From the NCBI RefSeq assembly GCF_004193775.1, contig NC_041012.1, forward strand, positions 8,887,223-8,951,222: a stretch of 64,000 bases of DNA, in the 5' to 3' direction. The notes under the pieces were generated by a model. It was not told the origin of the DNA. It ran no database searches and saw nothing but the letters and a program-made list of their open reading frames with translations. Below are positions 24,501 to 36,580 of the stretch, in pieces. A program made the translations under genes and the position numbers. Each line of letters begins with the position of its first letter. Positions within the stretch are counted from its first letter, which is position 1. Source of the stretch: Glycine soja (taxonomy: Eukaryota > Streptophyta > Magnoliopsida > Fabales > Fabaceae).

Positions 24501-27500
24501 ATTAAGATTTAAAAAAATTAAGTTTGTCATATTTATCTTTACTCTCTTTTTTATTTTTACATTTTTGTACTCATTTTCATTAAAAACAAAAAGGGGACCT
24601 TAAAGAAAAAAAAGAGTCTATTTTTTCTTTTTATTATTGGTATTTATCTTAAAATAAAATAAAATTTACAATTTCTTATTCAATCATCTTTATTCCATCC
24701 AATGAGTGCATCTCAGTTAATAAAATATATTAAATTTATGAAAAATAATTTAAATTTAATTCTCATAAATTATATTTTTAAAAAAATAAAAAACTTTAAG
24801 TATAATTAATCTTATAATTTGTTGTAAATTTCTAATAATATTTTGGGGTCTCATCAGGGGTGGTTAAAAAAATATTTCTTATACAACTTAAATCATTTTA
24901 TTTATGATTGAATATTGGTAAAATTAAATGTTAAACATTTTTTTAATTTTTTTTTTCGTAATTTTAAAAAAATACTGAAATGATAAATCTCCAATCATGC
25001 TATCATGTGAATTATTCACATCAATCATATCTCTCGAGAACACACATGTTGTGGCTTAAATAATTTTGTCGGCCTTGTTATTAGCATTGGCTCAAAAGTA
25101 TTTTACTTTAATATTTGGATATTTTGGTGCAAAATACAGCGATCTATATCAGTGGGACTAAAAAATTTATGTACTTTCCGGTAATTACCTTAAAAACTTA
25201 ATTGCAAACACCTGATATTTAAGTTAACTTGTTTATTCGTATATAAATTATAATTAAATTATAAAGAGATCTAACTCCATTTAACAAAATGTATATAAAT
25301 TAAAATTAATTGTTATTTTAAACTAGCAAAATTTCTATTTCAATATTATATTTATTGTGGTAAAATTTATACATTTTAACAATTTCTCTTATTATATATA
25401 GATGTACATGTTAATTTTTGTTTAAGATGTTTTCTGTACATGTTTATGTGCACAATTTTTTTGCTCTGAAATTAATATACATTCTAATTGACATATCTAT
25501 TAACTTTGGTTTAATATTTTATTTTTAAATACATACGATTAAGTGTATCGCATTCTAAAATATTTTAGTTTAATTTTAAGTGTGACTACTTCACCCTCAT
25601 TTTAATACGTAATAATAAATTATTATTGTGCCTGTGTTTGTATTTTTTATTGAGCTAGATTTAATATATTGTAATATTTTCTATTATTACGAACATGTAT
25701 ATTAGTTTTAGTTTTACTGGAACATTTTTTGAACATTTGTTTATCTATTCCATCACATGAAATATATGTTTACCTATAAGTATTTTTTACTTCTTGAAAC
25801 ATTTAATATTATTTTTTTAGAAATATGAATGGTTTTGTCATCTTTAAAACTGCCATTAATTGAGAAATAAAATAATAATTATATCTCATATTTTTTTTTA
25901 CTGAATCTCATAAACATTTTTATTCCTTACAAATAAAAAAACATGTGTAATTGATAATTATTTTTAGTTAACTATAAAAAAAGAATCAATAAAATAAAAA
26001 TAATAAACTTGAATAGTTTTAGATGTTTGTCTTCTAAAGATTTTTTCAATTGATTATACTTATCAATAAGTTTCTAATATTTTTTATTCTTTTTAAATTT
26101 GAGAATCTCAACTGAAATAAGTTAATACTATTTATCATTAGTTTTATCTAACTTCAACTAAGATACATTTCCTTTTAATTTTATCGTATAATTTTTTTAA
26201 GATATACTTTTTATATTTAATTAAAAATATCAACGGAAATAATTTCTCATTTATTTTATAAGTATACTTTAATCTAATATGAAATACACGCCTTTTTAAT
26301 AAATAAAAAAACATAACAAAAATAATTATATTAAAAATGGGGAAAATATAGAGAAATCAAAGAGATTGATTAATTATATTTAATAAGTTTAATAACATAT
26401 TTTAAATAGTTTTAAAAAGGAAATCATAGAGCAATACCTAATTGAATATAGTTTGTTATTTAATTTTTTTTTTCATTTTTAAAACTTTAACTCAGATAAA
26501 CTGAAAAAAGAAAAACCAACAACAACCTTATTCATTTGTTGCGATAAGTTAAAAGGAGAGTAACAGACAAGGGGCAGTAGTTAATTTTGATTTTAAATGT
26601 TGAGAATAGTCTCACATTTAACAAACTTAATAAATTTAATATTAAAAGTGAATATAATTTTAAAACTATCCCTTTATTATTTCCATATTTAATTGTGCCA
26701 AGTAAGTTTTGTATGGTGTAACTATCCATTTTATTTAGATCAACATTGATAACAAAATGATCAGGCATAGAGAAAGAAAAAATGGAAAGAAAATGATCCC
26801 AAAGACGGATCCGGAGAAAGAAAAGAATAAAAGTTGCAAGTGTGTGGAAATAAAAAAAATGGAAAAACTAAAGAATTTCAAACTGAATGCATATTTGTAT
26901 GTCTGTCACTAACTCAATCCTTATTGAGTTTATTTTTCATGTCTTTATTGTCATCACAAAATCCCAAATCTTCCCTTAAATACAAGGCTTTCATAACTTT
27001 GGCAGAAAAACCAATCTTTTTCTTTAAACTTGGGATTGGACTCACCAAATCAATTGTTTACACATGTAGTAAGAACGAGAGAAATTAAATATTTTTTTCA
27101 GCATTAGCAACAACAAAGTATTATATGAAATAAAAATTAGATCAAAATTATTAAAAAATAAAAAATATATAAATGTTGCATACACGAATGTGACAAATGA
27201 AGAAAATCCACTCACTGAATGAGTTGGTTATGGTGAATTCGTGAATGGTTAAAGGGTAAAATCTAAACGTATGCAAGGATTCTCTGAAAGCCATGAAATT
27301 TCCTTGAGCAGTATGTGTCGTCATTTTCTGAACAAATTCAACTTTGATATTCCCTGATTTACAACGGCCACCGTCACTGTCAAAATTTGGCCACACAACC
27401 ATGAATGAGGAACTTAAAAAAGAGGAGAAGAAGTAAAGCCAAAAGGGTGATGAATGGAAAAATGTCCATTTGGGTGAAAAAAATACATTGCATTTTGTGC

Positions 27501-28780
27501 AGAGATAATCACAAAGATGAAAATATATCATATTCAAAGCTTCTCCTTTGACTCCGTCCTACTTCCATCTCCATAAGTTATCTTGAATAGGAAGAAGACT
27601 CCTTGGATATTGTTTGTTTTGTTGTCACTAGTGAAATCTCGACAAATACCTTTGAAGGCTAAAATAGTGGGAACACTTTTGACTCTTTGTAATATGTTAC
27701 TGATTTTAAACAAAAGATAAAAATAGAGACCAAAGCACTTATAAGAAATTGTATAGATTATTAAGTGTAAATTAAGGGTAGAAACGAAAAGTAAAAGTAG
27801 AGACTAAGGAACTATTACAATAAAATTATATAGATTATAGATGAGAATATTAAAAAAACTATTAATGAGAACATTTTTAAGTGTGCTTCTTCAACAATAG
27901 AGCTTTTATGGGTTTTTTAAAATCTTTTATCTCCTTCAGTATATCATTTTTATAATTATTTAAAAATTAAAAGGATTTTTGTGGTACAAAAGATTTCTTG
28001 TAATAATTACCATAATTTTTAGAAGCGTGATATTTTTATAGAGTCGTGCTTCTAAGAACTTGAATGTGATAAATATTAATTTTCAACACTCTACACTAAA
28101 CTGATGGACAATAAATGCAAGATAGAAGTAGTCAAATTAGAAAAGACAGCATATTGAAATGGACACAATAGCCCATTCATAAGGGACGCAATGAGTTATG
28201 GCTTCAAATGGTTAAATATGACAAACAAATCATATGAATCTAACAAAACTTACATCTTTTTTATCCATTCTGTAAAATTAAAAAAATATATTTAAAATTA
28301 TAAGAGTTAATAAAAAAAATAATAAAATGAGGTTTGGATAAAAAAGTAAAACTAATATTTTTTATCTTTTAATAACTAAAATAATTATAGCTTTAGATTC
28401 TCTTATATTAAACTTTTTTGTAATAGCATTTTCTCATTCTCATTTTTGGATTTAAATAATAAATTTAAATTTATACATTGATTTTCTAATTATTTTTCTT
28501 TTAAGTTATTATTATTATTTTATAATAAATCTAATGACATGTTTAAATGTAATACAATAATAAACATATACTAAAAGTGAGTGATTAGGGTGGATAATTT
28601 GTAGGAGAATTATTAAGTTACGAGGAAGACAAAATTAAGAGTGATAAAATAATTATAATAAAATAAGTCAGATTGTTCATATAAGGGTAAAAAATGGCCT
28701 AAACCTTAGGTTAAAAAATTGATTAGAAACAATGTTATCAAAAAATCGTTGCAATCTATAAATTATTTGATGGGAGAGTT
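24501..28780. other. AT-rich intergenic spacer, no gene seen
   Basis: More than 4 kb without a supportable gene. ORFs of 78-128 codons at 26532-26768, 26834-27088 and 27151-27537 have no splice-consistent neighbours and resemble no family. The block at 27180-27540 is somewhat less AT-rich, but I cannot assign it. Confidence 0.5.
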
Positions 28781-28945
28781 ATCGTTTACTGGGAGGCAAA
28801 TCAATTGGCAGACTTGTTAGCAGATCATGCTATGAATTATTTGAATTAGTTTCGAATTTTTGATGTAGCTCCGACTTTTATTTGTAATGCACATCGAGCA
28901 TATATGACCTGTGTTTCTTTTCCTATAGGTTATCCATTAAAATAA
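28781..28945 (+). mobile_element. LINE (non-LTR retrotransposon) remnant: end of the RNase H domain
   Basis: Fifty-five codons read VYWEANQLADLLADHAMN, then a segment ending FPIGYPLK and a stop. This matches the C-terminal part of the RNase H-like domain of plant LINE polyproteins, where an R-E-A-N-x-x-A-D-x-L-A motif is standard. One in-frame TAG at 28847 breaks it. Only the 3' end is present, as expected of a 5'-truncated insertion. It sits about 190 bases upstream of the SPB1 start codon. Confidence 0.6.
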
Positions 28946-29032
28946 CACAATTTTTTTTCCTAAAAAACAACCTAAGCACAAATTTGTTGGGTCCATAAAA
29001 AAATGTTCTCGGGCTCATTCTCGTTAAATTTG

Positions 29033-29078
29033 AGCCCAATATAAAAAAGCAAGGTTAACTGGTGTCCGAAAACCCTAA
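29033..29078 (+). promoter_or_regulatory. SPB1 proximal promoter: site II motif and telo-box
   Basis: AGCCCA (complement TGGGCT, a site II element) lies at 29033-29038 and AAACCCTAA (a telo-box) at 29070-29078, 54 bases before the ATG. This pair is well known in plant ribosomal-protein and ribosome-biogenesis promoters, in keeping with the gene's product. No TATA box stands out. Confidence 0.65.
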
Positions 29079-29131
29079 CAAAAACCCGTAGGGGGGGAGA
29101 AGAAGCTTGGTAGTTGCAGTGCGTTGCATCA

Positions 29132-32100
29132 ATGGGGAAGGCGAAGGGGAAGCACCGTTTGGACAAGTACTACCACCTAGCGAAAGAGCACGGTTACAGG
29201 TCTCGAGCCTCATGGAAGCTGGTCCAGCTCAACAACAAGTTCCACTTCCTGGAATCGGCGCGCGCCGTTCTCGACCTCTGCGCCGCCCCCGGAGGGTGGA
29301 TGCAGGTGGCGGTCAAGAGCATGCCCGTGAACCACCTTGTGATCGGCGTGGACCTCTCCCCCATCGCCCCCGTCCGCGGCGCCATCGCCATCCAGGAAGA
29401 CATCACCAGGCCCGAGTGCAAGTCCCGCATCAAGAAGCTCATGAACGACCACGGCTGCCGCGCTTTCGACGTCATCCTTCACGACGGTTCCCCCAACGTC
29501 GGCGGCGCCTGGGCCCAGGAAGCCACCAGCCAGAACGCTCTCGTTATTGATGCTGTCAAGTTGGCCACTCAGTTCTTAGCCCCCAAGGGCATCTTTGTAA
29601 CCAAAGTAATCATAATAATCTCATTTTACTTTAACCTATTTATGCTCTAATAATGTTATTGTTTCTTATTCTGATTCTGATGATTGTGATTGTACTGCTT
29701 TGCTGTGAGATAGATTTTCAGGTCGCAAGATTACAGTTCTGTGGTGTATTGCTTGAAGCAGGTGATGTGATGATTTATATAAGAATTATTGTGTTTGTGT
29801 TTTTTGTGTGGTTTTTTTTGGTGGGGTTGTTGAATTTTGTCTTTGAATTTTTTTGTGTTGTAGTTGTTTGAGAAGGTTGAGGTGGATAAGCCTGCGGCTA
29901 GTCGTTCTGAATCAGCTGAGATATATGTTTTGGGGCTTAAATATAAGGCCCCTGCCAAAATTGATCCGCGGCTTCTTGATGTGAAGCATCTCTTTCAGGG
30001 ATCTGTGGAACCGCAGCCTAAGGTAATAATAATCCAGTTTGTTTTCGGGGATGCTGAGCTGGAAATTTTGGTTTTGTTCGTTTTTTTGGTTCATCTGGTT
30101 CCGTTTTCTTGGGTGGTGATTGGCGAATCATTGATGCAGGTGGTGGATGTACTTAGAGATAGTAAGCAAAAAAGGCACCGTGATGGGTAATTACTGCTTC
30201 TTTTAAAGGCTTGGTTTGACTTTTGATCTGTATTAGCTTTTCTGTGGCATGCTTTCTCAAATTATTCTGGTCATCATCTTGCAATGGAATGGATAATCTT
30301 AATTTTTATCTGCTATATTCATCACAAGCAATATTGCATAACAAACTAATTACCAAGATTGTCAAGATATCCTGAAAAACTGAAAACATTAAGAATGCAA
30401 AATAGTTGGCAGTTCAACTGCTTGAGCTGATTTATTGCTATGAATAGCAGACTTATTGTTTCCCATTCCCTTCCCCCTTAATTGCTTACCCTTTCATTGT
30501 GGTTTTCTGTTCCAAACATATGGTACTTGTGTTGCTAACTGCTTTGTGACTTCAGCTATGAAGATGGAGACACAACTTTGAGGAAGCTGTCTTCAGCTGC
30601 AAATTTCATTTGGTCAAATTCTCCTCTGGAGATCCTTGGTTCAGTCACTTCCATAACCTTTACTGATCCAGCTGATTCACCAATCAAGGATCATGACCTA
30701 ACTACTGAAGAGGTATTTTTTGTCTAAATTATGTGATTGTGCATCTTTTTGGTAATCAGTGGGGGTTTGAGCAACAATCAATGTGATTGTTTTGCAGGTA
30801 AAATCTCTCTGCGATGATTTAAGGGTTCTGGGGAAGCAAGACTTCAAGCATCTTCTAAAGTAACTACATAGCTTGAGTCTCACTTTGTGATTTTTGGCTT
30901 ATTAAAAAAAGCTCAATACTGATTTTCTCTCTCTCTCTCTCTCTCTCGTGTGTGTGTGTTGGTTTGGTGTCATATCTATTGGTTATGTGTAGGTGGAGGA
31001 TTCAAATTAGAAAAGCTCTTTCACCAACTCAAAAGCCTGATTCTACCACCACAGAACAGATGGGAAATGAGCCTAAGGTGGATGAAGAAGATAGAATACT
31101 CAATGAAATGGAGGAATTGACTTATGTAATGGACCGCAAGAAGAAACGTGCAAAGAAGCTTCTTGCAAAAAGAAGAGCCAAGGTTTTTAGCTTCTTAGCT
31201 GCTACTTATTTAGTTGGGATTGGTCACATGAATAAGTTTGGAGTTTGTGTAACATTATTCTTAATATTTATTTGCAGACTATGATAGGATCACATGCTTA
31301 AAAAATTATACATGATGTTTGCTTCAACAAATAGTCTTAGGAACCGTACTGTATCAAAACATATTTTTACCCTCTATGTGTCATGACATTCTTAGGTTAA
31401 TTCTGTCCGTTCCTGTTTAAGTGGATGTTGATGAGATCAAGCTGATCCATTGCTTTAATTATTTGAATCTTATAGGACAAGGCACGAAAAGCAACAGGGA
31501 TGCAAATGGATGCAATAGATGATGGTTATGTAGATCAGGAGTTGTTTGCTCTTTCCTCTATCAAGGTTTGCTTTAATCTTTTCAACTTCTCTTGGTTTGG
31601 AAAATGATATAACCTGTTGAAGTGCATCAACTGCCTTTTCATCGTGAACTCTTTTTTGCCTCTTTAAAACTGCCAAAGTACAGGTTTGTTTTGTTTGATG
31701 TATTTCCCAGAAACTACTTTTCCTTTGTAACTTGGAGGTCTAGAATATAATGTTAGATTACTCATGTTGGGCAACATTTAGCGAGCACCTTACTAATCTT
31801 TTATCTCTAACTGGACCCATGCACAGCAAACAGACTTTTTAGAGAGTTACATATTTGTTTTTTATGTTTGCAAATGTCCTCTGTAGCCTTTCCTTCATAA
31901 GAGAACCAGGCTGAGGCATCTCTACATTTTGAATTGGCTTTATTCTTTCTATTCATTTAATGGTATATATTGTGAACTATGTAACCATGGGTTCATGGTT
32001 GAATTTTAATAGCCAGTCATCTTTACATGGTTGAAACATTTTCAACTTGCCATTTATTTTGTTTCTTGGTCATTTTTCTTTGGGTTTCAGGGTAAGAAGG

Positions 32101-33963
32101 ATCTGGTAGCTGTTGACAACACTGAGTATGAAGGTGATGAAGGAGAACTAGAAGACAGTGAGAATGAAGAAACCCATGAAAGCCCAGAGCATTCATCCGG
32201 TGACTTAGAAGATTCTGATGAGGAACGTAAAAGGTGATTGACACATTCTTTTGATAATTGCTCATGTTCTGTTATGTTATCACTTATTACATAAATTATG
32301 CCTTAATAAGTCATACGATTTCTAATCAATGTTATACTGATATCAGATACAACGAACAAATGGAAGATTTAATGGATAAAGCTTATGAGCGGTTTGTGAT
32401 CAGAAAGGAAGGAAGTGCAAAACAGAGGAAGCGAATTAAAAAATCTTATGATGCAAAGGACCAACTTTTGGAGGTATGGATTGTTTTTTTATTGATGGTG
32501 GTATACTTAGACCTTCACCCTGTTTGAGGTTTATATAAAAGGAGATTAAGAAAATGAGAGATTATAATGTGATTCTTGAAAATCCTCCCATGTTTACTTT
32601 TCTGAATTTTTTTGAAGTTCTCCCAAAATATTTAGGGTCTTAATATTTAAACATTTGGAGGGAAGAAACACCATTATTTAATCCACAATCTCTTACAAGT
32701 TTCATAAATTTATTCCCCTGACCCTTGCATCCAAACAAAACTTCAGTGTCCCAACTATGAAGCTCACTGCTAATATAAGCATATGTTTTTATGTTTATCT
32801 GCTTGTTTAACCAACTTGCCCTCAAGTTCCTTGTTCAATCTCTTTAGGATTGGTATTTTTGTTATGTCAAATATGTTGTTATGGAAGGATGCTTATTTTT
32901 CTTTTTTCTTTTCCTGGGGGGTGCAAAATGAATTTTTTTACATTTATATTATGACCTTTTGGCTGTGCAGGGTGGTGAGGATGATGATATTGTTCAATCC
33001 AAGTATGATTCAGATGAAGATCAGGGTGATCAAGAAGCAAATCCATTAATGGTGCCACTTAATGATGGGGCAGAGCTCACCCAAGAGGAGGTCATGAATA
33101 AGTGGTTTAGTCAGGATGTCTTTGCTGAAGCTGCAGAGGAAGGAGACTTTGAGAAGGATGAGAGTAAAGATGAAATGGATATAGATGAGCCTAAGGAGAA
33201 GATATCCATTGCCAAAAAGGTCAAAGAAAATAAAACAGCAGCTCCAGCAGTGGTAGCTCACCCTCAGCCTCAACCATCCAAAGCAGCGGATGACTTTGAA
33301 ATAGTTCCTGCACCTGATACTGATTCAAGTGATGATTCATCCTCTGATGAATGGGAAGAAGATACTGAAGCAAAAGCTGAGATATTGGCTTATGCTAAGA
33401 AGATGATGAGGAAAAAGCAACGGGAGCAGATGCTGGATGATGCATACAACAAGTACATGTTTGATGATGAAGGACTGCCCAAGTGGTTTCTAGATGAGGA
33501 GAGGAGACATCGCCAACCAATAAAGCCTATTACCAAAGAGGAAATTGCTGCAATGAAAGCACAGTTTAAAGAAATTGATGCTCGACCTGCGAAGAAGGTG
33601 GCAGAGGCCAAAGCACGGAAGAAGCGTGTTGCAATGAGGAAGCTTGAGAAGGTACGGAAGAAGGCCAATGCCATATCAGATCAGACAGAGATATCTGATA
33701 GTTCGAAGAGGAAGCAAATTGAACAACTATATAAAAGGGCTGTTCCCAAGAGGCCTAAAAAGGAGTATGTAGTTGCAAAGAAAGGTGTCCAGGTAAGGGC
33801 TGGCAAGGGAAAAGTCCTTGTTGATCGCAGAATGAAGAAGGATGCTAGGAAACATGGAATGGGTAAGGCTGGAAAAGGAGGTTCTAAGACGAAGGGCAAG
33901 GCTCCAAAGGGCAAAGGATCTTCAAAGGCCTCTGCTAAGAAAGGGAAACAGAGAACTAAATGA
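29132..33963 (+). CDS. SPB1: SPB1-type FtsJ rRNA 2'-O-methyltransferase
   Basis: The yeast relative acts in the nucleolus, 2'-O-methylating a guanosine in the large-subunit rRNA A-loop and aiding 60S maturation; the same role is inferred here. Eleven exons give 829 residues, close to yeast Spb1: 29132-29605, 29714-29761, 29864-30022, 30140-30186, 30556-30712, 30798-30859, 30993-31182, 31476-31565, 32091-32233, 32347-32473 and 32971-33963. The FtsJ domain is N-terminal, with the AdoMet motif DLCAAPGGW (48-56) and a complete K-D-K-E tetrad: Lys29, Asp118 (in HDGSPN), Lys158 and Glu193. A middle DUF3381-like region includes KKKRAKKLLAKRRAK. Acidic runs follow, then an Spb1_C domain (about 620-790, with DDAYNKYMFDDEGLPKWFLD) and a lysine-rich tail. 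An ATG 18 bases upstream is in frame, but MGKAKGKHRLDKYY is the usual family start. Exon 1 is far richer in GC than its surroundings. All key residues are intact. Confidence 0.95.
30925..30959. repeat. (CT)n-(GT)n compound microsatellite in SPB1 intron 6
   Basis: About 23 bases of CT repeat run directly into 12 bases of GT repeat, roughly 35 bases before the exon 7 acceptor, where they may extend the pyrimidine tract. Confidence 0.9.
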
Positions 33964-35210
33964 AAATAGGTTGATACGTGAAGATCGTCGAAGTTCAAAA
34001 TCATGGGCTTTTTCTTATTTTCTGTGCCCGAATTTTGTTTGTTCATTTTTTTTCCGGCTTTTTATTGTGCAATTGATATTAGAAATTATTGAATTGATCT
34101 GTTTTGTTCTTCAGAGGCAAATCTTAGTTTAAATGAATTTTGTCTTAATCAGCAGCTAATAAAGTTAATTTAGAAATTGATTATGGACAACGGTATCTTT
34201 CAGTGCTCGATTAGAGTTCTGTAGAATTAATTTTATAAAATTGGTTTTAAATCATTAGATGTGATTCACGTACGTATATAAACTTGGTTGAATTATAAAT
34301 ATAAACTAAAACGTGTTTGTTATTTTTTTTACGTCAAAATGTATGTCATACGTACGTGAATTTTATCTTTCGCTGTAGGCTTGTTGCAGTGGCTTTTTTT
34401 TTTTATATTTTTTTTAAGTGTTTGGAAGTAGATTATCCTTAACCCACTATGGAAACTTAGTGGTGGTTTAAATTTGATGTCTTTATCACATACGAGAAAA
34501 GTATATTATCTTACAATAGTTTAAATGACCCTTTCAAGTTCAAGAGAACATGTGTTGTAATCAAAATAATAATTGTCATGGGTATAAACTGAAACGTGAC
34601 AAGTTCTTTGATTATTTGTTAGTGTTTGGAGAATTTAGTCCATCTCTACTTCATAAATTTTTATGAGAAATATTTGTAACACTTTTTAGCAGTTTAAGTG
34701 AATTTTTTAATATTTGATTTCTATGAATAAAAAAGTTAATTTTTAATACATTATTTATCAATGGTTGAAACTTAATTTTATCGATAATTTTAGTTCGTTT
34801 GTATTTATAACAAAAAGTAAAATTAACATATTCATAATTATAATAATATGAAATATAAACCTACAATTATAATTTATATGTAAAATTAAAGGTAGTAGGA
34901 GAGCCAATAAGCATTTTTAATTGCTAAATACATGAAATTATTAAGTTGATGATCTTAAAAATATTAAAATATATGGGATTAAAATGTGGATTTAATTTAA
35001 ATATATTGACATTGTAATTTTTTTTACAGTTATAACTAAACACAAATTATATGTAATAAATTTATTTATTTTTATAATAACAAAAATTTAGAGTTGCTGT
35101 TGAATCAATTGAGTTATTATTTCTTCGATTGATATTTATTTTTCGTATATTTTCATTCATTAAATTATTTCAACAGTTACATAATGAGTAATGAGTGAAA
35201 AGTGTGAGAT
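33964..35210. other. SPB1 3' flank and intergenic, no gene seen
   Basis: The first 200-300 bases are the likely 3' untranslated region of SPB1. The rest is AT-rich with no coding frame. It runs into the short promoter of the reductase-like gene. Confidence 0.5.
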
Positions 35211-35948
35211 ATGGAAAAGAGCAAAATTTTGGTAATTGGGGCGACAGGAAACCTGGGATACAATTTAGCGGAAGCAAGCCTCATGTTTTGTCATCCAACA
35301 TTTGCTCTTGTTAGAGACTCTTCTTTCTCTGACCCCATCAAAGCACAAAAGCTTCATTCACTTTCTCAAGCCGGAGCTACCATTCTCAAAGTACTTCATC
35401 TCTCTCTCTTCATTTTTCTGTAATTTAATTTATTGTTTCAAGTTCTTATTCTTATGGTTCAAATTTTGTTCATGGTCAGGGTTCGCTGGAAGACGAGGCC
35501 AGCATTGCTGAGGCTGTGAGGTTAGTAGATGTGGTCATTTGTGCCGTTTCAGCCAAACAGACTCTGCATCAAAAGCTTCTTATCCGAGTTATCAAACAAG
35601 CTGGCTCTATCAAGGTCATCCATGCAATTTTGTTTCTCTATTTCTTTCTTGTCTTTTTGCGTTAAACCTTGTTTTTTGAGAATAAATTACAAGAGGGTTT
35701 GGTCAATGTCAAATGGGAATGGGAATGGGAATTTTTTTCCCACCCTTTTAGTGGTGAACCTTGGAAGCATAACCCATCAAATCCCTATGGTTTATTTCAA
35801 AGAAGGCTTTTAAAATTATAGTGGAAAGAGAGCACTTTTGTGCCTGCTTACATTTTTTAACTTTTAACAATATTCTCTAACATGTTTTTTTAACACAATT
35901 GAAATATATTAGAAGTCACATTTTTTTGTCTCACTTCTTATTTGATGA

Positions 35949-36167
35949 ATTTGGTCCCTAAAAGTATACAACTGTTCCAAGTTGGTCATTGAAAGTTAAT
36001 AAACTAAAAAATGTCATTGAAAGTTATAAATTTTCTGATTTATTCTTTGATTCCTATAAATAAAAATAAGATAAATATAAAAGATAAAAGATACTTTTAA
36101 GGACTCTTTTTGATTTATTTGAATTGAGGGATTAACTTGATACCACATACATTTTTAGGGACCAAAT
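35949..36167. mobile_element. MITE-like element in the reductase intron
   Basis: The left end ATTTGGTCCCTAAAAGTATA and the right end TACATTTTTAGGGACCAAAT are inverted repeats that continue inward with lower similarity (AAGTTGGTC against AAGTTAATC). About 219 bp, no ORF. The ends belong to the same GGTCCCTA type as the element at 5041-5521, but the internal sequence differs. It lies in the 1557-base intron between exons 2 and 3 of the pseudogene. Confidence 0.65.
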
Positions 36168-36535
36168 TAATCATTCAACCTAATAATGATGTGACATATT
36201 GACATGTGACCACTCTAAGAGGATATATAATTATTTAACCTGCTAAAATATGTTAGATTTGGTTATGTGATTTAATCTGTATAATCCAACCCACATAACC
36301 GCCATCCTAACATGTTAAGGAGTGAGTTGGATTGAGTAATTCTCTCTTTGGATCTTGTGATTTATTATTAGTTGAATTTTGTTTTGTTGAGCATAATGTT
36401 TTGTGGACTTTGAATTTAATGTTATTTTGTTACTTCTTACTAAATTATTTAACTTATGGTGATAGCTTTTAAAGAATATTTGAGCTAAGACAATTTACTA
36501 GGATATTATTCTTATAATTGTGACATTATATTTAG

Positions 36536-36537
<2 letters not shown>

Positions 36538-36577
<40 letters not shown>
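36538..36577. repeat. (AT)n microsatellite in the reductase intron
   Basis: About 40 bases of AT repeat within the same long intron. The flanks at 36225-36340 and 36600-36720 contain CCAACCCA-type words in opposite orientations, suggesting that the repeat sits inside a further decayed element. Confidence 0.9.

Positions 36578-36580
<3 letters not shown>

Noticed and set aside
27151..27537. 128-codon minus-strand ORF with hydrophobic segments
   Set aside because: No homologous domain is recognised, its composition follows the AT-rich background, and no promoter or splice context supports it.
29107..29550. 147-codon arginine- and proline-rich ORF overlapping SPB1 exon 1
   Set aside because: It is a shadow frame made possible by the GC-rich exon. 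The correct frame carries the complete methyltransferase motifs.
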